Notes: generated by a model from the letters alone, not told the origin. A stretch of DNA of 64,000 bases from Candidatus Marithrix sp. (GCA_016744775.1 JADGDS010000008.1:1-64000); one strand, 5' to 3'. Counted from the first letter of the stretch, positions 1 to 10,219 are shown. Translations and numbers: made by a program.

Positions 1-2
1 AT

Positions 3-110
3 GGCTATCACTATCATGCCGCTAGCGTAGAGAAAAATGCGATTCTCAGTTGTTTTACAGGTATGACGGTTGAATCTACTACTACACCTGATGGTCGCGT
101 TAGGCCGTAA
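3..110 (+). CDS. YHYH-domain protein, C-terminal fragment cut by window edge
   Basis: The third frame is open from the window edge to a TAA at 108-110. It encodes 35 residues beginning GYHYHAASVEKN and containing a Cys followed by FTG. The GYHYH signature followed by a short Cys-containing tail fits the end of YHYH-domain proteins, which are usually secreted and of unknown function. Only the last part is visible, so length, signal peptide and start cannot be judged. The assignment rests on one short motif. Confidence 0.5.
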   Translation, partial: GYHYHAASVEKNAILSCFTGMTVESTTTPDGRVRP

Positions 111-157
111 AAACAGCGGTGGCAAAGGAAATTTTCAAGGAATAAATATAAAAAAAA

Positions 158-487
158 TCATAAAAAGTCATCTAAAGTTTGAATAGCTAATACCCCAGAA
201 GCTGGGGTTTCATAGGGATGTACCCGTATTAATTCATTAAGCACTGCTTTTAATTTATCAGCAGCACACACCATTTCTACTTTATATTCTGTTACTTTTT
301 CCAATTGTTGCAATTCACCTAAAAATGCTTGACTACCGCTTAACGGTTTAAATTGACCTTGCCCTTTAGTTTGCCATGCACATTCAGCATAGTTACCTAC
401 GGCTCCTGCTCCTGCTGCAAATAAAGCCTGTTTGGTAGTTTCAAGATGAGATAAAGGGACGTAAAAATATAATTGATATAAACGCAT
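158..487 (-). CDS. NIF3-like / YqfO-type small protein (CutA/PII-like fold)
   Basis: Encodes 109 residues. The sequence starts with a beta strand (YQLYFYVP), then shows a glycine-rich loop (GAGAVGNY) followed by a Cys, and ends with RVHPYETPA. That pattern is the YqfO/NIF3 insert domain, which also exists as a stand-alone bacterial protein of about 105 residues. The ATG at 487 is preferred over an upstream extension, because the extra 41 residues are hydrophobic low-complexity translation of the promoter region. It is divergent from the DUF1353 gene. The fold is recognisable but the function is unknown; some relatives bind metal. Confidence 0.8.
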   Translation of the reverse strand: MRLYQLYFYVPLSHLETTKQALFAAGAGAVGNYAECAWQTKGQGQFKPLSGSQAFLGELQQLEKVTEYKVEMVCAADKLKAVLNELIRVHPYETPASGVLAIQTLDDFL

Positions 488-532
488 ATTAGATATAGTT
501 ACTTCAGCTTTGGCAACCAATAATATTAACAC

Positions 533-561
533 TTGACAAGATAATTTTATGATAGTATTAT
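533..561 (+). promoter_or_regulatory. Sigma-70-like promoter for the DUF1353 gene
   Basis: TTGACA at 533-538 and TATTAT at 556-561 are separated by exactly 17 bp. They lie about 40 bp upstream of the start at 600, in the divergent gap with the NIF3-like gene. The -35 box is a perfect consensus. No start site has been mapped. Confidence 0.7.
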
Positions 562-599
562 ATTGACTGTTAATATAAATTATGCAAATAAGAGGCAAA

Positions 600-1316
600 A
601 TGAAAAACATTATTAAAATTCGTATGTTGTTAGGGGTAACGCTGTGTGCATTTACATTGCTGACTGAATCACAAGCCGCAGTAAGTGATGCGAACGGTAA
701 ATATATTGGAAGCGTTAAAGCTGAATGGTTGCCAGATGGTCATAAAATTAAACTGTTAGAAAATTTTATTTATGAAGATTCTAAAGGTTTATTATGGAAG
801 GCTCCTAGTGGAGCTATAGTTGATGGTGATTCAATTCCTCCTATAGCATGGAAAGTAGTTGGAACTCCATTTTATGGAAAATATCGAGATGCTTCAGTAA
901 TCCATGATGTAGCTTGCGATGATAAAAAAAGAAGTTGGGAGCTAGTGCATTTAGCTTTTTATCATGCTATGAGAGCTTCTGGTGTTAGTAAGCTAAAAGC
1001 AAAAATTATGTATGCGGCGGTTTACCATTTTGGACCACGTTGGTCTCAGAGAAAAGTAGTATCACCAAAAATACTATCACAACTCCTAACTCAAAGAATA
1101 GATGATGATTCTATGAAAATGTCTTTAGAAGAAGAAGTTGTTCTTCAATACCTCAGAAAGAAAGACATAGAAAAGGATATAGAGTTATTTGTCAAGATAC
1201 CAGCTCCTAAAAAAACTCTTACCTCAGATAAATTTGATGACTTAGTAGTTCTTATTAAAAAATATCAAGACTTGGGCTCTCCTTTATCATTGAAACAAAT
1301 ACAAGCATATAAGTAG
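600..1316 (+). CDS. Secreted DUF1353-family protein
   Basis: Encodes 238 residues. The ATG at 600 follows AGAGG and gives a clean signal peptide (KNIIKIRMLLGVTLCAFTLL, then a probable SQAA cleavage site); an upstream in-frame ATG at 582 has no such logic. Residues about 60-150 carry the DUF1353 pattern: APSGAIVDGDSIP, then a region with DASVIHDVACD, then a helix with HLAFYHAMRASG. DUF1353 is mainly known from phage and prophage proteins, and its His/Asp residues suggest a hydrolase-like or metal site. The charged C-terminal third is not recognised. It lies 8 bp before the glycosylase gene. The domain is well supported; the role is unknown. Confidence 0.75.
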   Translation: MKNIIKIRMLLGVTLCAFTLLTESQAAVSDANGKYIGSVKAEWLPDGHKIKLLENFIYEDSKGLLWKAPSGAIVDGDSIPPIAWKVVGTPFYGKYRDASVIHDVACDDKKRSWELVHLAFYHAMRASGVSKLKAKIMYAAVYHFGPRWSQRKVVSPKILSQLLTQRIDDDSMKMSLEEEVVLQYLRKKDIEKDIELFVKIPAPKKTLTSDKFDDLVVLIKKYQDLGSPLSLKQIQAYK

Positions 1317-1324
1317 TCCAGTTT

Positions 1325-1942
1325 ATGAGTAATCAAACTGAACTAATAGCACATCAAACAGAATTAAGCAATTGTCGTCGTTGCCCCAATATGATTCCGC
1401 CAGTTATCACCGGTAATCCTGTATCTTCAAAAATCATACTTATTGGTCAAGCTCCGGGGAATAAGGAAGGTGAATTACAACGCCCCTTTGCTTGGACTGC
1501 TGGTAAAACTTTGTTTAAGTGGTTTAACAGCATTGGTGTAAATGAGGCTGAATTTCGCCAAGCTGTTTATATGAGTGCGGTCTGTCGTTGCTTTCCCGGC
1601 AAAAAGCCAAAAGGCGGTGATCGTGTGCCTTCTCCTGAAGAAATAGATAATTGTTCCTATTGGCTTAATCATGAAATTAGTTTGTTACAGCCGCAATTGA
1701 TTATTGCTGTGGGTAAATTGGCGATTAGCCAATATATGAAAGTGAAAACTTTGAAAGATGTTATTGGACAACAGCATCAATTGACTATTTTGAATAAAAC
1801 CAGAGATTTTATTCCTTTACCGCATCCTTCTGGAGCTTCCACTTGGCACCATACTGAACCGGGGAAATCTTTGTTGCAACTTGCACTGCAAAAGATTGAA
1901 CAACATCCTTGTTGGCAGGAGCTATTTTTTGAATCAAATTGA
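1325..1942 (+). CDS. Uracil-DNA glycosylase, [4Fe-4S] family 4/5-like
   Basis: Base-excision repair enzyme that removes uracil from DNA, 205 residues. Motif A is GQAPG at residues 41-45. The leucine-loop/motif B equivalent is HPSGAS with His167. C17 and C20 (CRRC), one of C87/C89, and C110 are the probable [4Fe-4S] ligands, typical of the thermophile-type UDGs rather than Ung. An insert rich in Lys/Gly around residue 95 widens the spacing of the last two cysteines. The 3' end overlaps the acyltransferase start. Families 4 and 5 cannot be separated by eye. Confidence 0.82.
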   Translation: MSNQTELIAHQTELSNCRRCPNMIPPVITGNPVSSKIILIGQAPGNKEGELQRPFAWTAGKTLFKWFNSIGVNEAEFRQAVYMSAVCRCFPGKKPKGGDRVPSPEEIDNCSYWLNHEISLLQPQLIIAVGKLAISQYMKVKTLKDVIGQQHQLTILNKTRDFIPLPHPSGASTWHHTEPGKSLLQLALQKIEQHPCWQELFFESN

Positions 1943-3821
1943 GTACAGAAAAGACATTGATGCACTGAGAGGATTGTCTGTTCTTTTGGTTGTGATATAC
2001 CATGCTTTTCCTGAAAAATTACCGGGCGGTTTTATTGGTGTTGATATATTTTTTGTTATTTCAGGGTACTTAATTACAAAAATAATATTCAGTCAACTGA
2101 AAAAGGAGGATTTTTCATTTTTAAACTTTTACAAAAGACGAATAAAGCGTATTTTTCCTGCTTTATTTACTGTCTTAGTAACATCACTAATTATTGGATG
2201 GTTTATCCTTTTTCCTGATGAATATAAACAACTTGGAGATCATGTTGCTTATGCAACAATTTTTATACTAAATTTTAGCTTCATAAAAGAATTAGGATAT
2301 TTTGATGTTGCTAGTCATTATAAGCCACTTCTCCACCTATGGACTTTAAGCATAGAAGAACAATACTATCTTATTTGGCCCGCGATTTTGGTTCTGATAT
2401 TTAGATTTAAGCTGAATATTTTAATATTTTTAATCAGCATCATTTTAATTTCATTTATAGCAAATATTTATTTTGTAAATGATTATAAAGATGAAGTTTT
2501 TTTTCATTCTATTACTCGTGTTTGGCAATTGGGTTTAGGTTCATTGTTAGCAATCTATATATTTGATAAGAATCGAAATACAGCATATTCAAAATATATT
2601 TTTATATTTGGTCTTGTATTAATTTTGTTCTCTGCATTTTGGATTAATAATGAATATTTATATCCATATTGGATAGGATTATTGCCAACAATAGGAGCAA
2701 TGTTAATAATTATAGCTAATTTTCAATTAGCTAATTGGGGAGGGCTGGTCAAAATTGGTTTAATCAGTTATCCCTTATATCTATGGCATTGGGTTATTAT
2801 TTCATTTTGTTATATATATTTAGGCAAAAAACCGGATGCAAGCATTCTGATTATTGCTATTGCAGTATCGTTTATACTTTCATATTTAACATATAGGTAT
2901 ATTGAGAAAATACGATATATGAAATCAGACAAGATCGTTTTTGTTTTGCTCTTGTTAGCTATAAGTGTAGGATTAGGAGGTGTTTTTATAAAAAATAATG
3001 ATGGTTTGTCAAATAGGAGCCATTTGAATTATTTAAAAAAATTCAATATTGAATTTCAGAGAACACCAGCTATAGATAAAGTGTGTGATTCTTATGTTGC
3101 TCCTATAGAGAAGCGACTATTTGACTATTGTAGAGCCAACTTTATTAATAATAAAGGCAAATTAATCGCTATTATTGGTGATTCACATGCTCATGTGTTA
3201 TTTCCCGGAATTGCCAAAGTGGCTAATAATCATGGTTACAATACAATATTGCTAGCTAATTCTAGCTGCCCACCGTTAGTAGAATTTATGTGGGGGAAGA
3301 ATTCTAAAGAAATAAAGGATTGTCAAATAAAAATAAATCAAATCTTAAAAATCTTAGAACTTGATAAGAGAATAGAAAAAGTTATTTTTGCGACTAGAGG
3401 TCCTGTTTATATAGATGAAGAGCAAACATATGAAAAATATTTCGATGGTTTTGAAAAAACACTTTATCAGTTGAATAATACTAAGCATATAAAAAATATA
3501 TATTATTTATTAGAAAATCCAGAATTAGATTTTTTACCTAAAGAGGTAATTGCTAGACCTTTTGATTACTGGAATATATCTATACAAGATAGCACTGTTG
3601 ATCGTAGTTTATACAGGTTAAGAATGAAAAAATACAAAAATTTAGTATTTGAAAAAAGTTCATTTTTTGCAAAAGTGAATATTGTTGATGTGGAACCATA
3701 TATGTGTGAAGGCAATAGGTGTTTTGCATATAAAAATGGCAATTTTCTATATGCAGATGATAATCATTTTTCTGTTTTTGGTTCACATTATATTGCCAGC
3801 AAAATAAAGATTAGCTTCTGA
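1929..3821 (+). CDS. OafA/YrhL-type O-acyltransferase with C-terminal SGNH domain
   Basis: Membrane acyltransferase that probably O-acetylates a surface glycan such as LPS O-antigen, about 630 residues. The N-terminus shows the acyltransferase-3 signature YRKDIDALRGLSVLLVVIYH and PGGFIGVDIFFVISGYLIT, followed by about ten membrane helices. The C-terminal half has the SGNH catalytic motifs GDSHAH and DDNHFS near the end. I chose TTG at 1929, which follows AGGAG with 7-nt spacing and puts the first residue just before the family motif. An ATG at 1881 would lengthen the overlap with the glycosylase gene to 62 bp. The substrate cannot be read from the sequence. Confidence 0.88.
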   Translation: MNQIEYRKDIDALRGLSVLLVVIYHAFPEKLPGGFIGVDIFFVISGYLITKIIFSQLKKEDFSFLNFYKRRIKRIFPALFTVLVTSLIIGWFILFPDEYKQLGDHVAYATIFILNFSFIKELGYFDVASHYKPLLHLWTLSIEEQYYLIWPAILVLIFRFKLNILIFLISIILISFIANIYFVNDYKDEVFFHSITRVWQLGLGSLLAIYIFDKNRNTAYSKYIFIFGLVLILFSAFWINNEYLYPYWIGLLPTIGAMLIIIANFQLANWGGLVKIGLISYPLYLWHWVIISFCYIYLGKKPDASILIIAIAVSFILSYLTYRYIEKIRYMKSDKIVFVLLLLAISVGLGGVFIKNNDGLSNRSHLNYLKKFNIEFQRTPAIDKVCDSYVAPIEKRLFDYCRANFINNKGKLIAIIGDSHAHVLFPGIAKVANNHGYNTILLANSSCPPLVEFMWGKNSKEIKDCQIKINQILKILELDKRIEKVIFATRGPVYIDEEQTYEKYFDGFEKTLYQLNNTKHIKNIYYLLENPELDFLPKEVIARPFDYWNISIQDSTVDRSLYRLRMKKYKNLVFEKSSFFAKVNIVDVEPYMCEGNRCFAYKNGNFLYADDNHFSVFGSHYIASKIKISF

Positions 3822-3998
3822 TAGCCTAGTACAATCCAGCTTCGCGTATTTGTTAATAATGAACAACAAAACATCAAGTTAATTATAAATAAATTATTTA
3901 ATAATAAGTAATCCATGTTTCACTCCTAATATTTTTAATAAAATTAAGTATATACTAAGCAATAAAAAGACCATATAAATATAAAGTATTTTTAATAT

Positions 3999-4027
3999 TT
4001 GTTTTTTTTACTAAAATGGTTTATAAT
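3999..4027 (+). promoter_or_regulatory. Probable promoter of rplU-rpmA
   Basis: TTGTTT (3999-4004), a 17-bp spacer and a perfect TATAAT (4022-4027) lie 43 bp upstream of rplU. The surrounding gap from 3822 to 4069 is very AT-rich, and I see no other gene or RNA in it. Confidence 0.65.
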
Positions 4028-4069
4028 AAAACACTTTTACATTAAGATTTATAAGAGAATATAAAGTTT

Positions 4070-4384
4070 ATGTACGCTGTTATTCAAACAGGCGGCAAGC
4101 AATATAAAGTCGCTCAGGGTTCAACTATCAGAATAGAAAAACTTCCAGCAGAAATCGGTAGCAATGTCGATTTTGATAAAGTGTTGATGGTAGCTGAAGG
4201 AGAAAATATTAAAATCGGTTCACCTATAGTAGCCGGTGGTAAGGTTACTGGAACCGTAGAAGCACAAGGGCGTGGAAAAAAAATAACTATTATCAAATTT
4301 AAACGTCGTAAACATCATCGTAAACAAATGGGACATCGTCAATCTTATACCGATGTTAAAATAACTGATATTACTGCTAATTAA
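4070..4384 (+). CDS. rplU: 50S ribosomal protein L21
   Basis: Encodes 104 residues, the usual length. It starts [17 protein letters not shown] and contains the conserved [18 protein letters not shown] segment that contacts 23S rRNA. It is the first gene of the conserved rplU-rpmA-obgE order and sits just downstream of a strong promoter. Confidence 0.98.
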   Translation: MYAVIQTGGKQYKVAQGSTIRIEKLPAEIGSNVDFDKVLMVAEGENIKIGSPIVAGGKVTGTVEAQGRGKKITIIKFKRRKHHRKQMGHRQSYTDVKITDITAN

Positions 4385-4401
4385 ATTACTTAGGAAAAAA
4401 A

Positions 4402-4671
4402 ATGGCACATAAAAAAGCTGGCGGTAGTACCCGCAATGGACGCGATTCTGAATCAAAACGATTAGGTGTAAAACGTTTTGGTGGTCAAAAAGTTTTAGCA
4501 GGTAATATTCTAATACGTCAACGTGGCACTAAAGTTCATCCGGGCTTGAATGTTGGTAAGGGTAAAGATGATACTCTTTATGCTAAAGCTCATGGCGAAG
4601 TCAAGTTTGAAGTTAAAGGACCTAAAAATCGCCAATTTATTAGCATTATTCCAATAGAAGCTACAGCATAG
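4402..4671 (+). CDS. rpmA: 50S ribosomal protein L27
   Basis: Encodes 89 residues. [19 protein letters not shown] is the typical mature-type N-terminus that reaches the peptidyl-transferase centre, followed by [19 protein letters not shown]. It lacks the N-terminal extension that needs cleavage in Firmicutes. It lies 17 bp after rplU with AGGAAAAAAA as ribosome site. Confidence 0.98.
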   Translation: MAHKKAGGSTRNGRDSESKRLGVKRFGGQKVLAGNILIRQRGTKVHPGLNVGKGKDDTLYAKAHGEVKFEVKGPKNRQFISIIPIEATA

Positions 4672-4681
4672 TGATTTCTCA

Positions 4682-6238
<1,557 letters not shown>

Positions 6239-6256
6239 ATATATATCCTCTAATTA

Positions 6257-6315
6257 AAACTATAGTTTAATTTATTAATCACAACTTGTCTTATTATAAT
6301 TAATTCCAATATAAG
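6257..6315 (+). promoter_or_regulatory. Divergent control region of b561 and peroxiredoxin
   Basis: A perfect 12-bp palindrome AAACTATAGTTT lies at 6257-6268, close to the b561 start. TTGTCT (6286-6291), an 18-bp spacer and TATAAG (6310-6315) form a plausible promoter for the peroxiredoxin. The palindrome could be an operator, but in DNA this AT-rich a 12-bp palindrome is weak evidence. I do not recognise an OxyR site. Confidence 0.4.
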
Positions 6316-6351
6316 CAAACTTAGTAATTATTAATTTAAGAGGATTTTAAT

Positions 6352-6957
6352 ATGGGCGTTTTAGTAGGGCGTGCCGCACCTGATTTTACAGCTCCAGCCG
6401 TTTTAGGCTCTGGTGAAATTATTGATAACTTCAAATTTTCTGAAGCTGTTGAAGGTAAATATGCAGTTATATTCTTTTATCCTTTAGACTTTACCTTTGT
6501 ATGCCCAACTGAATTAATTGCTTTTGATAAGCGTCTTGAGGCATTTAATGAGCGTAATGTTGAGGTAATTGGTATATCTGTAGATTCACATTTTACTCAT
6601 AATGCTTGGCGTAATACTCCAGTTGATCAAGGTGGTATTGGTCCAGTACGTTACAGTTTAGTTGCTGATTTAACACATAATATAGCGAAAGCTTATGATG
6701 TAGAAACACCTGATGGTGCTGTTGCATATCGTGGATCATTTTTGATTGATAAAGAAGGTATTGTTCGTCATCAAGTGGTAAATGATTTAGGATTAGGGCG
6801 TAATATTGATGAAATGTTACGTTTAGTTGATGCTTTACAATTTACTGAAGAGCATGGGGAAGTTTGCCCAGCCGGTTGGAATAAAGGTGAAGCTGGTATG
6901 GCTGGTTCTCCAGACGGTGTAGCTAGTTATTTATCAGAACATTCTGACGATTTATAA
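6352..6957 (+). CDS. Typical 2-Cys peroxiredoxin (AhpC/TSA)
   Basis: Thiol peroxidase of 201 residues that reduces H2O2 and organic or peroxynitrite peroxides. The peroxidatic Cys51 is in FTFVCPTE and the resolving Cys172 in EVCPAGW, the typical Prx1/AhpC arrangement. The C-terminus extends past the resolving Cys through GSPDGVASYLSEH, as in proteins sensitive to overoxidation. The ribosome site is AGAGG. Thioredoxin or AhpF partners are not in the window. Confidence 0.95.
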   Translation: MGVLVGRAAPDFTAPAVLGSGEIIDNFKFSEAVEGKYAVIFFYPLDFTFVCPTELIAFDKRLEAFNERNVEVIGISVDSHFTHNAWRNTPVDQGGIGPVRYSLVADLTHNIAKAYDVETPDGAVAYRGSFLIDKEGIVRHQVVNDLGLGRNIDEMLRLVDALQFTEEHGEVCPAGWNKGEAGMAGSPDGVASYLSEHSDDL

Positions 6958-6965
6958 GAATTTAT

Positions 6966-6987
6966 AAACCTGACACCTGTCAGGTTT
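6966..6987 (+). repeat. Palindrome AAACCTGACA-cc-TGTCAGGTTT, possible terminator
   Basis: A perfect 10-bp inverted repeat with a 2-nt loop lies just after the peroxiredoxin stop. The core AACCTGACA/TGTCAGGTT recurs as a longer element at 21509-21541, so it is a dispersed repeat rather than a purpose-built terminator. It has no T-tract. Confidence 0.65.
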
Positions 6988-7019
6988 ACCCATCTCTCAC
7001 AACCGCTGTAAAAACGCCA

Positions 7020-7967
7020 ATGTTTGGATTAAAGAAAAAAAACAAATCACCCACTGAAAAACAAGGTTTATTTTCTCGTCTTAAAAAGGGATTAAACCGA
7101 ACTCGTGAAAATTTCACTGTAGGTTTAGCTAGTCTATTGCTAGGTAAAAAGTCGATTGATGATGAGTTACTTGAAGATATTGAAGCTCTGCTTTTGACTT
7201 CTGATGTTGGAGTTGATGCTACCAATGTTCTTATAAATGACTTGAAACATCTTACTGATCCTAATGCTTTATTTCAGGCTTTAAATGATAATATGCAGGC
7301 TATTTTACAAATAGTTGAAAAACCTCTTGTTTTACCTGAAAATCAAGCGAAACCATTTGTAATTTTAATGATTGGTATCAATGGAGCCGGTAAAACTACT
7401 ACAATCGGTAAATTAGCTAAACGTTTTCAAGCAGAAGGGCGTTCTGTTATGTTAGCCGCTGGGGATACTTTTAGAGCTGCCGCTGTTGATCAATTAAAAG
7501 TTTGGGGTGAACGTAATAATGTTCCAGTAATAGCCCAGCATGATCGCGCCGATTCTGCTTCAGTTATTTATGACGCTTTACAAGCTGCAACCGCACGTGG
7601 TATTAATGTGTTAATTGCTGATACTGCTGGGCGTTTGCATACTCAATCTAATTTGATGGAAGAATTGAAAAAAGTTAAGCGCGTCATTCAAAAATTTGAT
7701 CCAGAAGCTCCTCATGAAGTTATGTTGGCAATTGATGCTGGTATTGGTCAAAATGCGCTGGTGCAAGTTAAAGAATTTAATCAAGCGATTGGGGTTACTG
7801 GTTTGACGCTCACAAAATTAGATGGCACAGCTAAAGGCGGTATTGTATTTGCGATGGCAAAACAAAGCGGAATACCAATTCGTTTTATCGGTGTCGGAGA
7901 ACAGGTTGATGATTTAAGACAATTTGAAGCTGCTAATTTTGTTGATGCTTTATTAAGTAAGGAATGA
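7020..7967 (+). CDS. ftsY: Signal recognition particle receptor FtsY
   Basis: SRP receptor GTPase that docks ribosome-SRP complexes at the inner membrane, 315 residues. The acidic A domain is almost absent; a short basic N-terminus leads straight into the four-helix N domain. The G domain has GINGAGKTTT (119-128), DTFRAAA, DTAGR and TKLDGTAKGG. There is no good Shine-Dalgarno before ATG 7020. The stop overlaps the ftsE start as ATGA, as expected in an ftsY-ftsE operon. Confidence 0.96.
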   Translation: MFGLKKKNKSPTEKQGLFSRLKKGLNRTRENFTVGLASLLLGKKSIDDELLEDIEALLLTSDVGVDATNVLINDLKHLTDPNALFQALNDNMQAILQIVEKPLVLPENQAKPFVILMIGINGAGKTTTIGKLAKRFQAEGRSVMLAAGDTFRAAAVDQLKVWGERNNVPVIAQHDRADSASVIYDALQAATARGINVLIADTAGRLHTQSNLMEELKKVKRVIQKFDPEAPHEVMLAIDAGIGQNALVQVKEFNQAIGVTGLTLTKLDGTAKGGIVFAMAKQSGIPIRFIGVGEQVDDLRQFEAANFVDALLSKE

Positions 7968-8635
7968 TAAATTTCACCAATGTCAGTAAACGTTACCCTA
8001 ATGGAACTCAAGCAATTAGAAATGTTCATTTTCATCTAAAAAAAGGTGAAATGGCTTTTGTAACTGGGCATTCAGGAGCTGGCAAAACTACTTTATTACG
8101 TTTAATTGCACTGATTGAACGCAATACTGGAGGGCAAGTATTAGTTGGTGGGCAAAATTTAAGCCGCTTGGCTCCTGATCGTATTCCTTATTTACGACGT
8201 AAAATTGGTTTCACTTATCAGGATCATCGTTTGCTTTTTGATAGAAGCGTATTTGATAATGTTGCTTTACCATTAATAGTTGCTAATTTTAAACCGCAAG
8301 AAATTCGTCGTAGAGTACGAGCTGCTTTAGATAAAGTAGGCTTATTGAATAAAGAAAAAAGCTATCCAATAACTTTATCAAGTGGGCAACAACAACGAGT
8401 TGGTATAGCTCGCGCTGTTGTGAATAAACCTCCTATTTTATTAGCTGATGAACCAACAGGTAATCTGGATCCCGGTTTAGCTAAAGAAATTATGAATTTA
8501 TATCAAGAATTCAATCAAGTAGGCGTAACAGTTTTAGTTGCTTCACACGCATTGGGTTTAATTAAGGCAATGGGGCATCGTACCCTAATTTTGCAGCAAG
8601 GCAAATTAATTGGCGATATTTATCCACGTTCATAA
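7964..8635 (+). CDS. ftsE: Cell-division ABC ATPase FtsE
   Basis: ATPase of the FtsEX complex that controls septal peptidoglycan hydrolases, 223 residues. It has Walker A GHSGAGKTT, Q-loop YQDHRLL, signature LSSGQQQRVGIARA, Walker B LLADEPTGNLD and switch His in SHALG. The signature reads SSGQQ in place of the common SGGEQ. It is normally followed by ftsX, but here the next gene 17 bp downstream is a VWA protein. Confidence 0.95.
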   Translation: MINFTNVSKRYPNGTQAIRNVHFHLKKGEMAFVTGHSGAGKTTLLRLIALIERNTGGQVLVGGQNLSRLAPDRIPYLRRKIGFTYQDHRLLFDRSVFDNVALPLIVANFKPQEIRRRVRAALDKVGLLNKEKSYPITLSSGQQQRVGIARAVVNKPPILLADEPTGNLDPGLAKEIMNLYQEFNQVGVTVLVASHALGLIKAMGHRTLILQQGKLIGDIYPRS

Positions 8636-8652
8636 GTTCAAAAATTTCAACA

Positions 8653-9540
8653 ATGTTAGAACAATTTCATTTTATTAGACCATTTTGGTTATTATCAATA
8701 ATTCCATTAGCATTAATCATAATATGGTTATGGCGAAAGGCACCAACTGCTAAAAATTCATGGCAGAAGGTGGTAGATGCTCATTTATTAGCTGATTTAC
8801 TTGTTAATGTAAAACAAAATCAAAAACATTTTGCTTTAATATTATTAGCAACTGCTTGGTTATTAACAGTTTTAGCTGTAGCTGGACCAACTTGGTCCAG
8901 TTCTTTACAGTCTGTATATCGTTCTCAGGAAGCCTTGGTATTAGTATTAGATATATATATAAAACCCTCGCGTTTAGAAAGAGCTAAGTATAAAATTTTA
9001 GATATTTTAAAGCGGCGACAAGAGGGGCAAACTGCTTTAATTATTTTTGCTGCTCGCCCTCATGTGGTGTCACCTCTTACTGATGATAATGCTACTATTG
9101 CTTATTTGGTTCATAGTTTAAGTACTGATTGGGTTCCGGTTAAAGATAAGCAAACTGGATTAGCTTTAGCCGCAGCAAAACAATTACTTAGAACAGCTAA
9201 GGCTGGTGGAGAGGTGTTATTAATAACAGATGAACTTGGTTATAAAGAGCAAAGCTTGGTTCAAGCGCGTGAGTTAAAAGATCAAGGTTATCCTGTATCT
9301 GTATTAGCAATTAATAAGCAAAGCAAGTTACAAAAATTAGCTATGCTAGGTGGGGGCAGTTATGTAGAATTAACTGCCGATGATAGAGATTTAGAAATAT
9401 TATTAAAACCCAAACATTTTAATAATGAAGGTAAATTGACAGATGCAACTCATGCCAGTTGGGAAGAACAGGGCTATTGGTTAATATTATTGATTATTCC
9501 ATTAGCGGCTTTAGGTTTTAGACGTGGTTGGTTAATTTGA
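8653..9540 (+). CDS. BatA/BatB-like VWA membrane protein with deleted MIDAS
   Basis: Encodes 295 residues: two N-terminal helices (about 11-28 and 60-80), a von Willebrand A domain, and a C-terminal helix before FRRGWLI. The layout and phrases such as KPSRLERAK, EGQTALIIFA and SPLTDDNATI match BatA/BatB-type proteins encoded with MoxR ATPases. The usual DxSxSM metal site is missing: the strand LVLVLD (D100) runs directly into IYIKPSRLERAK, about 8-10 residues short. The protein therefore probably cannot bind metal in the normal way. No moxR, batC or batD is nearby. The family is clear; function is doubtful. Confidence 0.82.
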   Translation: MLEQFHFIRPFWLLSIIPLALIIIWLWRKAPTAKNSWQKVVDAHLLADLLVNVKQNQKHFALILLATAWLLTVLAVAGPTWSSSLQSVYRSQEALVLVLDIYIKPSRLERAKYKILDILKRRQEGQTALIIFAARPHVVSPLTDDNATIAYLVHSLSTDWVPVKDKQTGLALAAAKQLLRTAKAGGEVLLITDELGYKEQSLVQARELKDQGYPVSVLAINKQSKLQKLAMLGGGSYVELTADDRDLEILLKPKHFNNEGKLTDATHASWEEQGYWLILLIIPLAALGFRRGWLI

Positions 9541-9545
9541 TAGTT

Positions 9546-10187
9546 CTAAACTTTACATCGCCAATAACGATGTTTACATAGCCATTTTCTAAATGTTGCT
9601 TCAGCTTTATAAGCTTCTATTTCCATGCTGTTATTTTGGTAACTAAATCCGCCATTTACAAATTGTCTCGCGTATTCTGCACCGAAGTTGCCAATTGATT
9701 GTAGTTCTTGATATTGTTTTACATGGTAAATTTCGTGGCTTAATAGTGTTAATAATCCACCATTATGTGGTTTATAGGCTCTTTTTATGTATATTATATT
9801 TCCAAATGTTTGAGCAAGTGTATCATCCATTATAGTGATGGGCCAATTTTTAAAAAATTGGTGTTTATTTAATAACTTGGCTTCATAGACTATACGGATT
9901 TGATAGGGATTGATTTTCCATTGTTTTAAAAATGGTCCCAACCATTTACGTTGCCATTTAGTTAATAGTTGTGGTTTTTTGTTTTGATTAAATATGTCTT
10001 TGGCAAATATTGGAAAAAATTTCTTTCCCCATGTTGGTAGTAAGTTGCTATTGAAGTTTTTTTGGCATACTAATTGGTAAAGTTCACATTCTAATTGGTT
10101 AGAGTTTGATGGGCATGTTTGTCCGCATGTCCAAGAAGCATATGAAGTATTGGTTAGTAAAACTAAGATTATTGTTAGTGTTTTCAT
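9546..10187 (-). CDS. Secreted metallopeptidase-like protein with HExxH
   Basis: Encodes 213 residues from ATG 10187, with a signal peptide ending near SYASW and five cysteines in the first 45 residues. HEIYHVKQYQ at 151-160 is a zinc-peptidase HExxH motif followed by the KQ pattern seen in DUF4157-like domains. A later glutamate in SMEIEAYKAEA could be the third ligand. The gene converges on the VWA gene with a 5-bp gap. The upstream TTG extension adds only five residues. Substrate unknown. Confidence 0.65.
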   Translation of the reverse strand: MKTLTIILVLLTNTSYASWTCGQTCPSNSNQLECELYQLVCQKNFNSNLLPTWGKKFFPIFAKDIFNQNKKPQLLTKWQRKWLGPFLKQWKINPYQIRIVYEAKLLNKHQFFKNWPITIMDDTLAQTFGNIIYIKRAYKPHNGGLLTLLSHEIYHVKQYQELQSIGNFGAEYARQFVNGGFSYQNNSMEIEAYKAEATFRKWLCKHRYWRCKV

Positions 10188-10219
10188 AGAGTTGATTATC
10201 AATATAATTACTCATATTT

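Noticed and set aside
3822..4069. tRNA or small RNA gene upstream of rplU
   Set aside because: No cloverleaf, CCA end or conserved tRNA boxes; only AT-rich DNA with the rplU promoter. No tRNA was seen elsewhere either.
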